NCBI GenBank assembly: GCA_900768435.1
Contig: CAAGCW010000006.1
Span: 1-64,000, forward strand
Origin: an uncultured Collinsella sp.
GTDB lineage: Bacteria; Actinomycetota; Coriobacteriia; Coriobacteriales; Coriobacteriaceae
Direction of reading: 5' to 3'
DNA length: 64,000 nt
The translations under genes were made by a program, and so were the position numbers. Numbering within the stretch: position 1 is the first letter of the stretch; the number at the start of each line of letters is the position of its first letter. Below the pieces are notes generated by a model. It saw nothing but the letters and a program-made list of their open reading frames with translations. It was not told the origin of the DNA and did no database searches. Positions 41,774 to 50,493 of this stretch are shown in pieces.

Positions 41774-43692
41774 AGGGCACGGACCTCCGGCTCGTTATCG
41801 AGCTGCGGAATCGAGCCTATAACGTTGTCAGCCAGCCAGTTCATCTCGACAATCTGCGTACTCGGCAGGGGAGGGAAGCCCTCAATCTGAACCACGCCGT
41901 CCTGGCTGTGGAGCTCGCCGCCAAATGGGTTGATGGAGCCCTCGACAATGCCGTTGCGAAGCAGCTGCACAAGTTTACGCGTCTGATAGGGTAGGCCCGG
42001 AGCGTAGCGAATATCGATGACGCCGGAGCTCATACCGTACCAGTAGTTGACGGCGCGCACCTGCTGGTCATCGGCGGTCTCGTCCCATGTGCCGTGCAGT
42101 AGGCTGCGTACGATGAGTTCGTAGTAACGGCCCCAGTTCCATACCGGCATAGCAATACCGGTAACTTCCTTGCCGTTTACCAGACGGTGAAGCCCGTAGG
42201 CGGTGGGGTCCTCGAGAGACTTGGACATATCGGCGCCGGTCATGACGCTCACGCCCTCGCGACACATGGCTTCGGCAAGACCGCCGGCGGGAACATCTCC
42301 CCAAGTGAGGATAATCTGCGCACGAGGGTCGAGCAGCGAGGCACCGATAGCGAAGGCGTTGATTTCGCTCAGCGCGCCCGAGGCGAAGACCGACGCATGG
42401 TAGCCAATACGGTGGTTGTCGGCCATGCTGGCGGCAAGGGCGCCCAGTAGGAACTTGGCCTCGTACATCTTTCCAAAGTACGAGCGGACGCTTTGGTGGG
42501 GAAGGCCGATTGAGCAGTTAAGGAACCGCACCTGGGGATACTCGACTGACGCCCTGAGCGTGTATTCCATGAGCCGGTGTGAGGTCGAGAAGATGACGTT
42601 CGCCCCGTGCTTTACGGCTGTCTCGACGGCGGCGTAGAACACGTCCGAATCGTGGCAGTCCTCGAACGCCTCGGTGCGCACGATGCCGCCAAAGTGCTCA
42701 TCAAGATACCGGCGGCCCTGGTCGTGTAGGCTGTCCCAGCTCGACGTGGCACAGGGAAACTCGTGGATAAAGGCGATTCGCATGGGATTGGCAGTGGAGT
42801 AGACGGTCTTGCTCATAAAGAAGTTGAGCACGCCCGAGGTAGCTTTTGTCGGTGCGCCCTCTTTCTCGTTGGGCTGCGGCGCTTCGACAAGATCGACTTT
42901 GTCCTCGTCGCTTTTGCCGGCAATGACAAGCTCGCGCCAAATCTTGCACAGACGGTTGACGACGATATCCGTCGGCGTATCCAGCAGACGGTCCTGGTTG
43001 TAGACGTTGAGGTAGACGAGCATGGCATCGGCAGGCGTAATGTCCAAGTGGTCGCCGCCCGCGCGAAGATAGGCGCGCTTAAAGAGCAGGAAGGTGTGAC
43101 GTAGGTAGTCGACCTTCTTTTGAGGCCATTTTTCGACAAGATCTTGGCCGAGCATTTTGGCAAGCATCTCGTGGCTGCCCTCGCGCGAAAACTCAATCTC
43201 GTACAGGGGGCATACGTACCAAAAGGCGCAAAACTCACCGTACAGGCGGCTCTCGACGGAATCCCACTTACCGGGGTACAGACGCGTCACCTTGGCCGAA
43301 ACCGTCGGAGCGTCAAGGAATTTGAGGACGCTGACACGCTTGTTGCCCTCTTGGACGTAAAAGCGGTGCATGAACTCGGTGACGATGATGGGGTCGCGGT
43401 AGCCCTCGGAGATTTGGATATCGTAGAGGTTGGACCATTTGCGGGCGAATTCGGTATTCCAGGGGAGCAGCGGCATAAAGTTACACGAAAAGGCGGACTG
43501 GCGACCTTTGGTAACCGTGCCGACGACCATTTCGAGCGGAATGTCCCGCAGGCCGATGTTCTCGCGCTGCCCGCAGGGAAGCTGGGCGACCAAGCTGTCG
43601 AGGTCCGTAAGATATGGATGCTCGCTTTGGCTGATGGCGCGACGGCGTCCCTGTTCGCCGCGCTTGCGCGCTTGACGATAGGCCTCTTCCAT
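41770..43692 (-). CDS. Cytosolic ParB-like / BMP-family fusion protein
   Basis: A 640-aa protein with two parts. Residues 1-about 290 contain a ParB-like segment (IIVTEFMHRFYVQEGNKRVSVLKFL, near 105-125) and a helical region. Residues from about 300 (NPMRIAFIHEFPCATSSWDSLHDQGRRYL) form a basic-membrane-protein (BMP/PBP1) fold, ending near 580, with FSTSHRLMEYTLRAS and GYHASVFASGALSEINAFAIGA. BMP proteins are normally exported nucleoside receptors, but this one has no signal peptide or lipobox and follows a cytosolic domain. A cytosolic nucleoside or nucleotide sensor is my inference. GGGAG lies upstream; it is coupled to the metallophosphoesterase. Confidence 0.75.
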   Translation of the reverse strand: MEEAYRQARKRGEQGRRRAISQSEHPYLTDLDSLVAQLPCGQRENIGLRDIPLEMVVGTVTKGRQSAFSCNFMPLLPWNTEFARKWSNLYDIQISEGYRDPIIVTEFMHRFYVQEGNKRVSVLKFLDAPTVSAKVTRLYPGKWDSVESRLYGEFCAFWYVCPLYEIEFSREGSHEMLAKMLGQDLVEKWPQKKVDYLRHTFLLFKRAYLRAGGDHLDITPADAMLVYLNVYNQDRLLDTPTDIVVNRLCKIWRELVIAGKSDEDKVDLVEAPQPNEKEGAPTKATSGVLNFFMSKTVYSTANPMRIAFIHEFPCATSSWDSLHDQGRRYLDEHFGGIVRTEAFEDCHDSDVFYAAVETAVKHGANVIFSTSHRLMEYTLRASVEYPQVRFLNCSIGLPHQSVRSYFGKMYEAKFLLGALAASMADNHRIGYHASVFASGALSEINAFAIGASLLDPRAQIILTWGDVPAGGLAEAMCREGVSVMTGADMSKSLEDPTAYGLHRLVNGKEVTGIAMPVWNWGRYYELIVRSLLHGTWDETADDQQVRAVNYWYGMSSGVIDIRYAPGLPYQTRKLVQLLRNGIVEGSINPFGGELHSQDGVVQIEGFPPLPSTQIVEMNWLADNVIGSIPQLDNEPEVRAL

Positions 43693-43748
43693 GGTGTCTA
43701 CTCCCTTAGTCGTTTAAACAACGATATGAACCATGGTACCACGATGCG

Positions 43749-43788
43749 AAACCACCACAAAGGTGCCTGTCCCCTTTGCGGTGGTTTT
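43749..43788. repeat. Family B palindrome, copy 4
   Basis: AAACCACCACAAAGGTGCCT then GTCCCCTTTGCGGTGGTTTT. Its right end supplies the first bases of the mscS stop codon (43787-43789, minus strand). It can act as terminator for either neighbour. Confidence 0.8.
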
Positions 43789-44554
43789 AGGCGATGATGG
43801 GGGCGATGGCGCGGATGCAGGCGTCGGCTGCCGTAAAGGTGGTGCTGTCGTCACTGACGATAAAGATGATCTTACCCTTAATGCCAAAGTCGCCGATCTC
43901 GCTAAAGAGCACGTAGGGTTCCTTGTCAAAGCCCGAGATGGGTGAAACGGCGACCTTGGTGGCACAGGCGAGCTCGTCTGCCAGCGCATCGAGCGAGTCC
44001 CACTTTGACGTGTCCTTCACCGCGACGGGAACGACAACGCGTCCAAAGGGCATGAGGTGCACGAGTGTGTTCTTGGAGATGTTGGAGTTGGGGACGATGA
44101 TGGTCTGTCCGCAGGCGTCCTCGATGGTCGTGTGGCGCCAAGTGATGTCCTGGACCACGCCCGATACGCCACCGACCTCGATATTGTCGCCGGGCTTGAT
44201 GATGCCCATAAACGTTACCTGCATGCCGCCGATGAGGTTTGAGAGCGTGTCCTGAAAGCCCAGCGAGATGGCGATGCCGCCGACGCCAAGAGCGGCGACG
44301 AGCGCGTTTGCGTTAATGCCAAAGCAGTTGTCGAGGATAAAGCTGCCGCCGATCATCCAAATGACGGCACGCGCGATGTTGATGAAGATGCTCGATGCGG
44401 GAAGCGGGTTGTCGTCTCGGTTGAGTAGGTGGCGCAGGGTCTTGGATGCCACCTTGGCGGCGATGGCGGTGACTATTACCAAGATGACGGCCCAGATGAT
44501 GTTGTGGACCCAGCGCTGCTCAAAGAAATGAAGAATCGGTTCAAACAATTCCAT
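43787..44554 (-). CDS. MscS-family mechanosensitive channel
   Basis: A 255-aa small-conductance mechanosensitive channel homologue. Hydrophobic helices at residues 15-35 and 60-85 lead to the pore-lining TM3 (ALVAALGVGGIAISLGFQDT), followed by the beta domain (GDNIEVGGVSGVVQDITWRHTTIED, IIVPNS) and a short alpha/beta tail. It protects against hypo-osmotic shock by releasing solutes. AGGAGG lies 11 bases upstream. Its stop codon falls within a family B repeat, so the C-terminus may have been trimmed or set by the repeat. Confidence 0.92.
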   Translation of the reverse strand: MELFEPILHFFEQRWVHNIIWAVILVIVTAIAAKVASKTLRHLLNRDDNPLPASSIFINIARAVIWMIGGSFILDNCFGINANALVAALGVGGIAISLGFQDTLSNLIGGMQVTFMGIIKPGDNIEVGGVSGVVQDITWRHTTIEDACGQTIIVPNSNISKNTLVHLMPFGRVVVPVAVKDTSKWDSLDALADELACATKVAVSPISGFDKEPYVLFSEIGDFGIKGKIIFIVSDDSTTFTAADACIRAIAPIIA

Positions 44555-44603
44555 GTAGGGAAAACCTCCTAATGATCATTCAACCATGATACCCACCAAA
44601 AAG

Positions 44604-44633
44604 CCCGTCCGATCACATCGGACGGGCCGATAA
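44604..44633 (-). terminator. Terminator upstream of mscS
   Basis: GCCCGTCCGA (44609-44618) pairs with TCGGACGGGC (44624-44633); on the minus strand TTTTT follows. It ends minus-strand transcripts coming from the ABC operon before mscS. The 44634-44795 stretch has no supported gene. Confidence 0.8.
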
Positions 44634-44795
44634 CTTGAGATGGGGTGGCCGCGGTGGCGTAAGCTGGGCCGCCGGCGAGCACGCCGGCAAGGAGTGCGGC
44701 GGTCAAGCAAGACGGGGAAGGAGTCTTCTCATGGCAGTTTCCTTAGTTCTTAACCAGTGGTTCCTGCTGACGCTGGATTATCGACATGATATGCG

Positions 44796-44891
44796 AAAAC
44801 CGTCGCAAAGGTATCTGTTCCTTTGCGGCGGTTTTGACGTTTGCGCAGATAAAACCTGCCAAAATAAACCTGTCCCTTATTGGCAGGTTTT
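44796..44891. repeat. Two divergent family B palindromes (copies 5 and 6)
   Basis: Copy 5 (44796-44834) has arms AAAACCGTCGCAAAGG and CCTTTGCGGCGGTTTT. Copy 6 (44851-44891) has arms AAAACCTGCCAA and TTGGCAGGTTTT. Both keep a (G/A)-CCTGT-CCC-like centre. Copy 6 overlaps the stop codon of the ABC ATPase gene (44890-44892). Confidence 0.7.
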
Positions 44892-45684
44892 AGCTCAGCA
44901 GCATGCGGTCGTTGGCGAGCTCGCCGCCCGAGACCTCCTCAAACTTCTGAAGCAGGTCGGCCACGGTGAGTGACTTTTTCTCGTCGCCCGCCACGTCGTA
45001 GATCACGTGGCCCTCGTGCATCATGATCAGACGGTTGCCCAGACGGATGGCATCGTTCATGTTGTGCGTGACCATGAGCGTGGTCAGGCGGTTCTCGTCG
45101 ACGATCTCCTCGGTCAGGTTGAGCACCTTAGAGGCCGTCTTGGGGTCGAGGGCCGCCGTGTGCTCGTCGAGCAGCAGCAGACGCGGCTTGGTGAGCGTGG
45201 CCATCAGCAGGGTGAGTGCCTGGCGCTGGCCGCCCGAGAGCAGGCCGACCTTGGCGTTGAGGCGCGTGTCCAGACCAAGGTCCAGACGCTTGAGCAGTTC
45301 AACGTACTCGTCCTTCTCGGCCTTGGTGACGCCCCACGAAAGACCGCGACGCTGGCCGCGGCGCTTGGCGAGGGCCAGGTTTTCGGCAATTTGCATGTCG
45401 GCAGCGGTGCCGCGCATGGGGTCCTGGAACACACGGCCCAGGTACTTGGCGCGCTGTGACTCGCTCAGACGCGAGATGTCGGTGCCATCGAGCTCAATAA
45501 CACCCGAATCGAGCGGATACACGCCGGCGATCATATTGAGCAGCGTGGACTTGCCGGCGCCGTTGCCGCCAATCACGGTTACAAAGTCGCCATCGTTGAG
45601 GGTGAGGTCGACGCCGGTGAGCGCGCGCTTCTCGGTGACGGTGCCCTTGTTAAAGGTCTTCTTGACGTGCGAGAGCTTAAGCAT
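44890..45684 (-). CDS. ABC transporter ATPase (TrpZ-like)
   Basis: A 264-aa ATP-binding protein of the class that accompanies LivH-like permeases and DUF534 binding proteins. Walker A GGNGAGKST (near residue 36), signature LLSGGQRQALTLLMA, Walker B LLLLDEHTAALDPKTA (Asp-Glu-His in place of Asp-Glu-Pro) and the H-loop VTHNMNDAI are intact. The start at 45684 lies eight bases inside the permease gene. It powers the importer formed with the two genes upstream. Its stop lies in a family B repeat. Confidence 0.92.
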   Translation of the reverse strand: MLKLSHVKKTFNKGTVTEKRALTGVDLTLNDGDFVTVIGGNGAGKSTLLNMIAGVYPLDSGVIELDGTDISRLSESQRAKYLGRVFQDPMRGTAADMQIAENLALAKRRGQRRGLSWGVTKAEKDEYVELLKRLDLGLDTRLNAKVGLLSGGQRQALTLLMATLTKPRLLLLDEHTAALDPKTASKVLNLTEEIVDENRLTTLMVTHNMNDAIRLGNRLIMMHEGHVIYDVAGDEKKSLTVADLLQKFEEVSGGELANDRMLLS

Positions 45685-46600
45685 CTGCCTCATCTCCCTT
45701 CGTGTAGGAGCTGCGGAGCTTATAGCGCTCCCAAACCACGGGCACGCACAGGGCCACGGCGACGATCACGGCAGAGAGCAGCTTCATGTCGTTGGCGTCC
45801 ATGCCCAGCTGCAGCACGATGGCGCGGATAAGGAAGTACACCACGGAGCCAAAGACGGCGGAAGCAAGACGGACGCTAAACTGCGTGAGGCCGCCGGGCA
45901 GCAGGCGACCGAGCACCTCGCCGATGACGATGGCGGCAAGACCGATAACGATGGCGCCGGTGCCCATACCAATGTCGGCGTACTTCTGGCTCTGGCAGAT
46001 GAGCGCACCCGAAAGGCCAATGAGGGCGTTGGAGAGCACGAGGGCGATCATTTTGGTGGTGTTGGTGTTAACGCCCAGGGCGCGGATCATGTACTCGTTG
46101 TTGCCGGTGGCACGCAGCGCCGAGCCGATCTCGGTGCCAAAGAACCAGTACAGGATGGCGACGATGGCCACGGCCAGCACAATGCCTAGGATAATGGCAA
46201 CAGTGGACTGCGGCAGGCCCGTCATGTTGCTGACGGATGAGAAGATAGTGCCCTTGGCAAGGATGGGCGTGTTGGACTTGCCCATGATGCGCAGGTTGAT
46301 GGACCACAGACTGATCTGCGTAAGGATTCCGGCGAGGATTGCGGGAATCTCAAAGACGGTGGTCAAGATGCCCGTGACGGCGCCCGCGATGGCGCCGGCG
46401 CACATGCCGGCCAGCACGGCGAGCAAGGGGTCGACGTTATTGTTGACGATGAGCACGGCGCAGACACAGCCGCCGAGGGCAAAGCTGCCGTCGCAGGTCA
46501 TATCGGGGATGTCGAGCAGGCGGAACGTGATAAACACGCCAAGCACCATAATGCCCCAGAGGACGCCCTGCGAAACGGCGCCCTGCAATGCAATGAGCAT
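45677..46600 (-). CDS. ABC transporter permease (TrpY-like)
   Basis: A 307-aa multi-span permease of the BPD_transp_2 (LivH-like) family, with about eight hydrophobic helices. Marks are GVFITFRLLDIPDMTCDGSF near the start and the loop ATGNNEYMIRALGVNTNTTK that contacts the ATPase. The combination with a DUF534-type binding protein places it in the TrpXYZ-like group, reported for tryptophan or other aromatic substrates; true substrate unknown. TAGGAGG precedes the ATG. Confidence 0.92.
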   Translation of the reverse strand: MLIALQGAVSQGVLWGIMVLGVFITFRLLDIPDMTCDGSFALGGCVCAVLIVNNNVDPLLAVLAGMCAGAIAGAVTGILTTVFEIPAILAGILTQISLWSINLRIMGKSNTPILAKGTIFSSVSNMTGLPQSTVAIILGIVLAVAIVAILYWFFGTEIGSALRATGNNEYMIRALGVNTNTTKMIALVLSNALIGLSGALICQSQKYADIGMGTGAIVIGLAAIVIGEVLGRLLPGGLTQFSVRLASAVFGSVVYFLIRAIVLQLGMDANDMKLLSAVIVAVALCVPVVWERYKLRSSYTKGDEADA

Positions 46601-46704
46601 GCTTCATACCTCCTAGGATAGGGTGGACACGTGATTTTCCATAATAGCGGTACCAGTGCATAAAAGAGTTGCGGACGGATGTTTTGTCTCATCCGAAACA
46701 AGCA

Positions 46705-46733
46705 GGGCGAACGCCGGTCTTTAGCGTTCGCCC
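46705..46733 (-). other. Stem-loop between binding-protein and permease genes
   Basis: A perfect 10-bp stem (46705-46714 with 46724-46733), followed on the minus strand by TGCTTGTTT. It lies in the 204-base gap and would lower permease mRNA relative to the binding protein, as for the stem-loop before livH. Confidence 0.6.
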
Positions 46734-46804
46734 CAAGGACTCAGATATTGAATAACGCGGCTGTGGCGCGCGTGCGGGCCCTAGACGCGTTACCGCACAT
46801 GGCG

Positions 46805-47785
46805 CTACTCGTCCAGAGCGGAAAGGTCGATGCCTAGGGCCTCGGCCATCTCGTCGTTCTTGACGACGACCAGGTCCTTGCTCGAGAGGTGCTTGATCGG
46901 CATATCCTCGGGCTTGGCCTCGCCCTTCAGGATCTTAACGGCCATCTCGCCCGCGGCGTAGCCCAGGTCCTTATAGTTGATGGAGAGGGTGAACAGGCCG
47001 CCGGCCATGCACATACCCTCCTCGCCGGTCACGAAGGGGAGCTTATTCTCCTTGCAGATCTGGCCGACCTGCGAAGCGCCCGCGGCGATGGTGTTGTCAG
47101 TGGGGGAGTACAGCGCGTCGACCTTGCCCACGGCAGACTCGACGACGGACTGAATCTCGTTGGAGCTCGAGACGGTGAAGTCAGTGTACTCGAGGCCCAG
47201 CTTGTCGAGCTCCTTCTTGGCGGCCTTGATCTGGACGTCGGAGTTGGACTCGGCGGTGCAGTAGAGCAGGCCGACCTTTTTAACGTCGGGCAGGACCTTC
47301 TGCATCATCTCGAGCTGCTCGGCGACCGGGGTGAGGTCGGAAGCGCCCGTGACGTTGGTGCCGGGCTTGTCGTTGTCCTGGACCAGGCCGGAGGCGGCGT
47401 AGTCGGTGATGGCACAGCCTACGATGGGGATATCGGCCGTGGCGCCAGCGGCAGCCTGCGCGGCGGGCGTGGCGATGGCATAAATCAGGTTGACGTTGTC
47501 GCCCACAAACTTGTCGGCAATGGACTTACACGTGGACTGGTCGTTCTGGGCGTTCTTCTGGTCGATCTTGACCTTAAGGCCGCTCTCCTTGATGGCCTTG
47601 ACAAAGCCGTCGTTGGCGGCATCGAGTGCGGAGTGCTCGGTGAGTTGCAGAACGCCGATGGTGTAGTCGGAACCGGCGGCAGCAGAGCCGGAACCAGAGT
47701 TGCCGCCGCATCCGGCGAGCGGGGCGAGCGCGAGCAGACCGGCGGAGACCAGAAGGCTCCTGCGGCTGATGGTGATGTCCTTCAT
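46805..47785 (-). CDS. ABC substrate-binding lipoprotein (TrpX/DUF534-like)
   Basis: A 326-aa binding lipoprotein. The N-terminus has a twin Arg (ISRRSLLVSAG) and lipobox LAGC (Cys near residue 26), then a Gly/Ser linker and the type 1 PBP fold: YTIGVLQLTEHSALDAANDG, NVNLIYAIATPAAQAAAG, VKKVGLLYCTAESNSDVQIK and DALYSPTDNTIAAG. These are marks of the ABC_sub_bind (DUF534) family. It delivers a small ligand, possibly an aromatic amino acid, to the permease encoded next. The start at 47785 follows GGGGGT. Confidence 0.92.
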   Translation of the reverse strand: MKDITISRRSLLVSAGLLALAPLAGCGGNSGSGSAAAGSDYTIGVLQLTEHSALDAANDGFVKAIKESGLKVKIDQKNAQNDQSTCKSIADKFVGDNVNLIYAIATPAAQAAAGATADIPIVGCAITDYAASGLVQDNDKPGTNVTGASDLTPVAEQLEMMQKVLPDVKKVGLLYCTAESNSDVQIKAAKKELDKLGLEYTDFTVSSSNEIQSVVESAVGKVDALYSPTDNTIAAGASQVGQICKENKLPFVTGEEGMCMAGGLFTLSINYKDLGYAAGEMAVKILKGEAKPEDMPIKHLSSKDLVVVKNDEMAEALGIDLSALDE

Positions 47786-47848
47786 ATCATTACCCCCAGT
47801 ATAAAAATGGCTGGAAACACTGCACTGGGACAAAGTGCAAGTGGAACT

Positions 47849-47876
47849 ATAGTAGCGCTGATGTCCATTTTTACAA
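47849..47876 (-). promoter_or_regulatory. Candidate promoter of the TrpXYZ-like operon
   Basis: On the minus strand TTGTAA (47871-47876) and TACTAT (47849-47854) are 16 bases apart, 64 bases before the binding-protein start. A small inverted repeat, TGCACT...AGTGCA (47821-47839), lies just downstream and could be an operator. Confidence 0.5.
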
Positions 47877-47944
47877 CAGCCTGGCGGGTTTTTAATACAG
47901 AATCGGATGGGCGGTACGGGTAGTCGAATGGGCGGCGGAGGGTC

Positions 47945-48730
47945 TTATGCGGCGGAGGAGGAATCGTCCTCGTCCAGGGCGGCGAAGAGCTTCTTGCCGT
48001 CAAGGAGACGTGTGGTGACGTTTCTCATGCGGCCGATCTCAACGGTACGCAGCGTGTCGTCGGCGCCTCGCGCGTCATAGACCGTTCCCAGCAAATACGA
48101 GATGCCGTCTCGTTGCTTGATGGCAAAGGGCCGGAGTGTCATCCGCGCCACTTCGACCTCTCCGCGTGCCGTGACACTCGAAATATCAAAACTCACCGTG
48201 GTTCCGTGGTCGATAGCCTGCTCGATGAGCTCGCAGGCATCGATGCGCTTGACGGGCGTGCGTGTGGCCTTGGTGGATTTGTCGCCTGCGCTTGGAGCAG
48301 GCTCGGGTGCATCGAGGTAGCCGCGAACGTCGGCACTCGCCATGGCGACCAGGTGCTGCGCCATGCTCTTTCGAATGGCGATGGGCGTGGAGCGGTTGCG
48401 CATGACCATGCCGTGGAGCCGGATGATCTCTTCGTCGGTGAGCGGACGGGTCAAGAGTCGATAGCCCACGCCGCGCTTGTACTCAATTTCGTATCCGGCA
48501 TGGCGAAGTGCGGAGATGGCGGTGTAGATGCTGCGCCGCGCCGCCGAGATGGGCATGCGGGCGGGGTCGTCGGGATGGGCGAGGCGCCGGATCAACTCAT
48601 CGGAAAGCATGGCCTTGTCCTCGCCGGTGTTTTCGCTTAATAGTTGCAGGATGCGAACGGCGCGATAGGCTGCCATCGAGGCGGCGCCCCTCGTCGTGGT
48701 CTCGTAAGTTTCAACAGCGGTTTCGGTCAT
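47945..48730 (-). CDS. WYL-type transcriptional regulator
   Basis: A 261-aa protein with an N-terminal winged helix-turn-helix (AVRILQLLSENTGEDKAMLS to SIYTAISALRHAGYEIEYKRGVGYRL, residues 20-95) and a C-terminal WYL-like ligand domain (VEVARMTLRPFAIKQRDGISYLLGTVYDARGADDTLRTVEIGRMRNV). WYL domains bind nucleic acids or small ligands. Start at 48730 follows AAAGGAC. It lies just upstream of the TrpXYZ-like operon in the same direction and may control it; that link is inference. Confidence 0.85.
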   Translation of the reverse strand: MTETAVETYETTTRGAASMAAYRAVRILQLLSENTGEDKAMLSDELIRRLAHPDDPARMPISAARRSIYTAISALRHAGYEIEYKRGVGYRLLTRPLTDEEIIRLHGMVMRNRSTPIAIRKSMAQHLVAMASADVRGYLDAPEPAPSAGDKSTKATRTPVKRIDACELIEQAIDHGTTVSFDISSVTARGEVEVARMTLRPFAIKQRDGISYLLGTVYDARGADDTLRTVEIGRMRNVTTRLLDGKKLFAALDEDDSSSAA

Positions 48731-48905
48731 GGCGCCCACGTCCTTTCCGTTTTGGGTGGCGACGGTATGGAGCCTAGGACGCGGGGCTTTCCCAGGGGTG
48801 CAGGACGCCCTGGGCGGTCGGTAGCCGTCGGCAAGCGGCGGGTCGAGTTTTCAACAGCCCTGCCCAACTGACCAAAAACTTGCCAAAAGATTGACGGATG
48901 CTGTT

Positions 48906-48939
48906 GAAAAAAGCGCCCCTCGGCTTGCCGAGAGGCGCT
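48906..48939 (-). terminator. Intrinsic terminator of asnS
   Basis: A 13-bp stem (48912-48924 with 48927-48939) is followed on the minus strand by TTTTTT. It lies about 40 bases past the asnS stop. Confidence 0.9.
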
Positions 48940-48979
48940 GGCGTGATGCGCTGGAACGTGTTTGGTGGCGCTGTGGCGA

Positions 48980-50383
48980 TTAGAAGTCGGCGTTGCCCAC
49001 GGTGCGCGGGTGCGGCAGGACGTCGCGGATGTTGCCCACGCCGGTCAGATACATGACCAAGCGCTCGAAGCCCAGACCGTAGCCGGCGTGCTTGCAGGAA
49101 CCGTAGCGGCGCAGGTCAAGGTAGTACTTGTACTGCTCGGGATTCATGCCCAGGTCCTTGATGCGGGCCTCGAGCAGATCCAGGCGCTCCTCGCGCTGGG
49201 AGCCGCCGATAATCTCGCCGATACCCGGCACCAGGCAGTCGGCGGCGGCGACGGTCTTGCCGTCCTCGTTCATGCGCATGTAGAACGCCTTGATCTCGGC
49301 CGGGTAGTCGGTTACGAAGGTCGGGCGCTTAAAGTGCTCCTCGGTCAGGAAACGCTCGTGCTCGGTTTGCAGGTCGATGCCCCAGCTCACGGGATAGTCA
49401 AACTTGTGACCGGCGGCGACGGCCTGCTCCAGGATTTCGACGGCCTCGGTATAGGTGACGCGGGCAAAGTCGGAGTTTGCCACGTGGTCCAGACGCTCGA
49501 GCAGACCCTTGTCCACAAACTTGTTGAGCATATTGAGCTCGTCGGGGCAGGTGGCCATAACGTCCTTAAGGACGTACTTGAGCATGGCCTCGGCGTTATC
49601 CATGTAGTCGTTAAGGTCGGCAAAGGCCATCTCGGGCTCGATCATCCAAAACTCGGCGGCGTGGCGCGTGGTGTTGGAGTTTTCGGCGCGGAAGGTGGGG
49701 CCAAAGGTGTACACGTCGCCAAAGGCCATGGCGAAGTTCTCGGCATTGAGCTGGCCGGACACGGTAAGGCTCGCGTGCTTGCCAAAGAAGTCCTGGCTCC
49801 AGTCGACCTCGCCGGACTCGGTGAGGGGCGGATTTTTGGGGTCGAGCGTGGTCACGCGGAACATCTCGCCGGCGCCCTCGCAGTCACTCGTGGTGATGAT
49901 GGGGGTGTTGACGTAGACAAAGCCCTGCTCCTGGAAGAAGCGGTGGATGGCGGCAGCCGCGACAGAACGGATGCGGAACACGGCGCGGAACAGGTTGGTG
50001 CGCGGGCGCAGGTGCTGCTGGGTGCGCAGGAACTCGACGGTTGCGCGCTTCTTCTGCAGCGGGTAATCCGGGGCGCTGACGCCCTCGACCTCAATGGAGG
50101 TGGCAGAAAGCTCGAAAGGCTGGGGCGCATCGGGGGTCAGCTTGACGGTGCCGGTGCAAATGAGTGCGGCCGAGACGTTTTGATGGGCGATCTCGTCGTA
50201 GTTGTCGAGTGCCTCGCGGTTCATGACGACCTGCAGGTCGCGGAAGCAGCTGCCGTCGTTGAGCGTAACAAAGCCAAAGTTCTTCATGTCGCGGATGGAC
50301 TTGACCCAGCCGGCGACGGTGACGGTCTGGCCGCCAAGCGACTCGGCATCGGCGTAAAGCTGCGCGATTTTGGTGCGGTTCAC
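48980..50383 (-). CDS. asnS: Asparaginyl-tRNA synthetase
   Basis: A 467-aa class IIb synthetase charging tRNA-Asn. The N-terminal OB fold (VTVAGWVKSIRDMKNFGFVTL) binds the anticodon. Catalytic motifs are FRIRSVAAAAIHRFFQEQGF (motif 1), GPTFRAENSNTTRHAAEFWMIEPE (motif 2, interrupted here only for reference) and GYGLGFERLVMYLTG (motif 3). The start is a GTG with GGGAGG four bases upstream, giving the length of E. coli AsnS; an ATG four codons earlier lacks a site. Its presence suggests direct Asn charging. Confidence 0.95.
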   Translation of the reverse strand: MNRTKIAQLYADAESLGGQTVTVAGWVKSIRDMKNFGFVTLNDGSCFRDLQVVMNREALDNYDEIAHQNVSAALICTGTVKLTPDAPQPFELSATSIEVEGVSAPDYPLQKKRATVEFLRTQQHLRPRTNLFRAVFRIRSVAAAAIHRFFQEQGFVYVNTPIITTSDCEGAGEMFRVTTLDPKNPPLTESGEVDWSQDFFGKHASLTVSGQLNAENFAMAFGDVYTFGPTFRAENSNTTRHAAEFWMIEPEMAFADLNDYMDNAEAMLKYVLKDVMATCPDELNMLNKFVDKGLLERLDHVANSDFARVTYTEAVEILEQAVAAGHKFDYPVSWGIDLQTEHERFLTEEHFKRPTFVTDYPAEIKAFYMRMNEDGKTVAAADCLVPGIGEIIGGSQREERLDLLEARIKDLGMNPEQYKYYLDLRRYGSCKHAGYGLGFERLVMYLTGVGNIRDVLPHPRTVGNADF

Positions 50384-50493
50384 GTATCCTCCCATAACGG
50401 TTGAATGATAGTTATCCATACAGTTCGATATTCTAGCAGCTCGGCTCATTTGGGCTATACAGATAAGGCATTGGCGGGATGGTTTTTCAAACG

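Noticed and set aside
44634..44760. A minus-strand frame that translates into a signal-peptide-like stretch (LTAALLAGVLAGGPAYA)
   Set aside because: No in-frame start codon with ribosome site fits, the frame runs into the terminator at 44604-44633, and the GC hairpin there explains the Ala/Gly-rich reading.
47786..47944. T-box or trp leader peptide before the TrpXYZ-like operon
   Set aside because: No Trp-codon-rich ORF and no T-box sequence in the leader, so the aromatic amino acid link stays family-based only.
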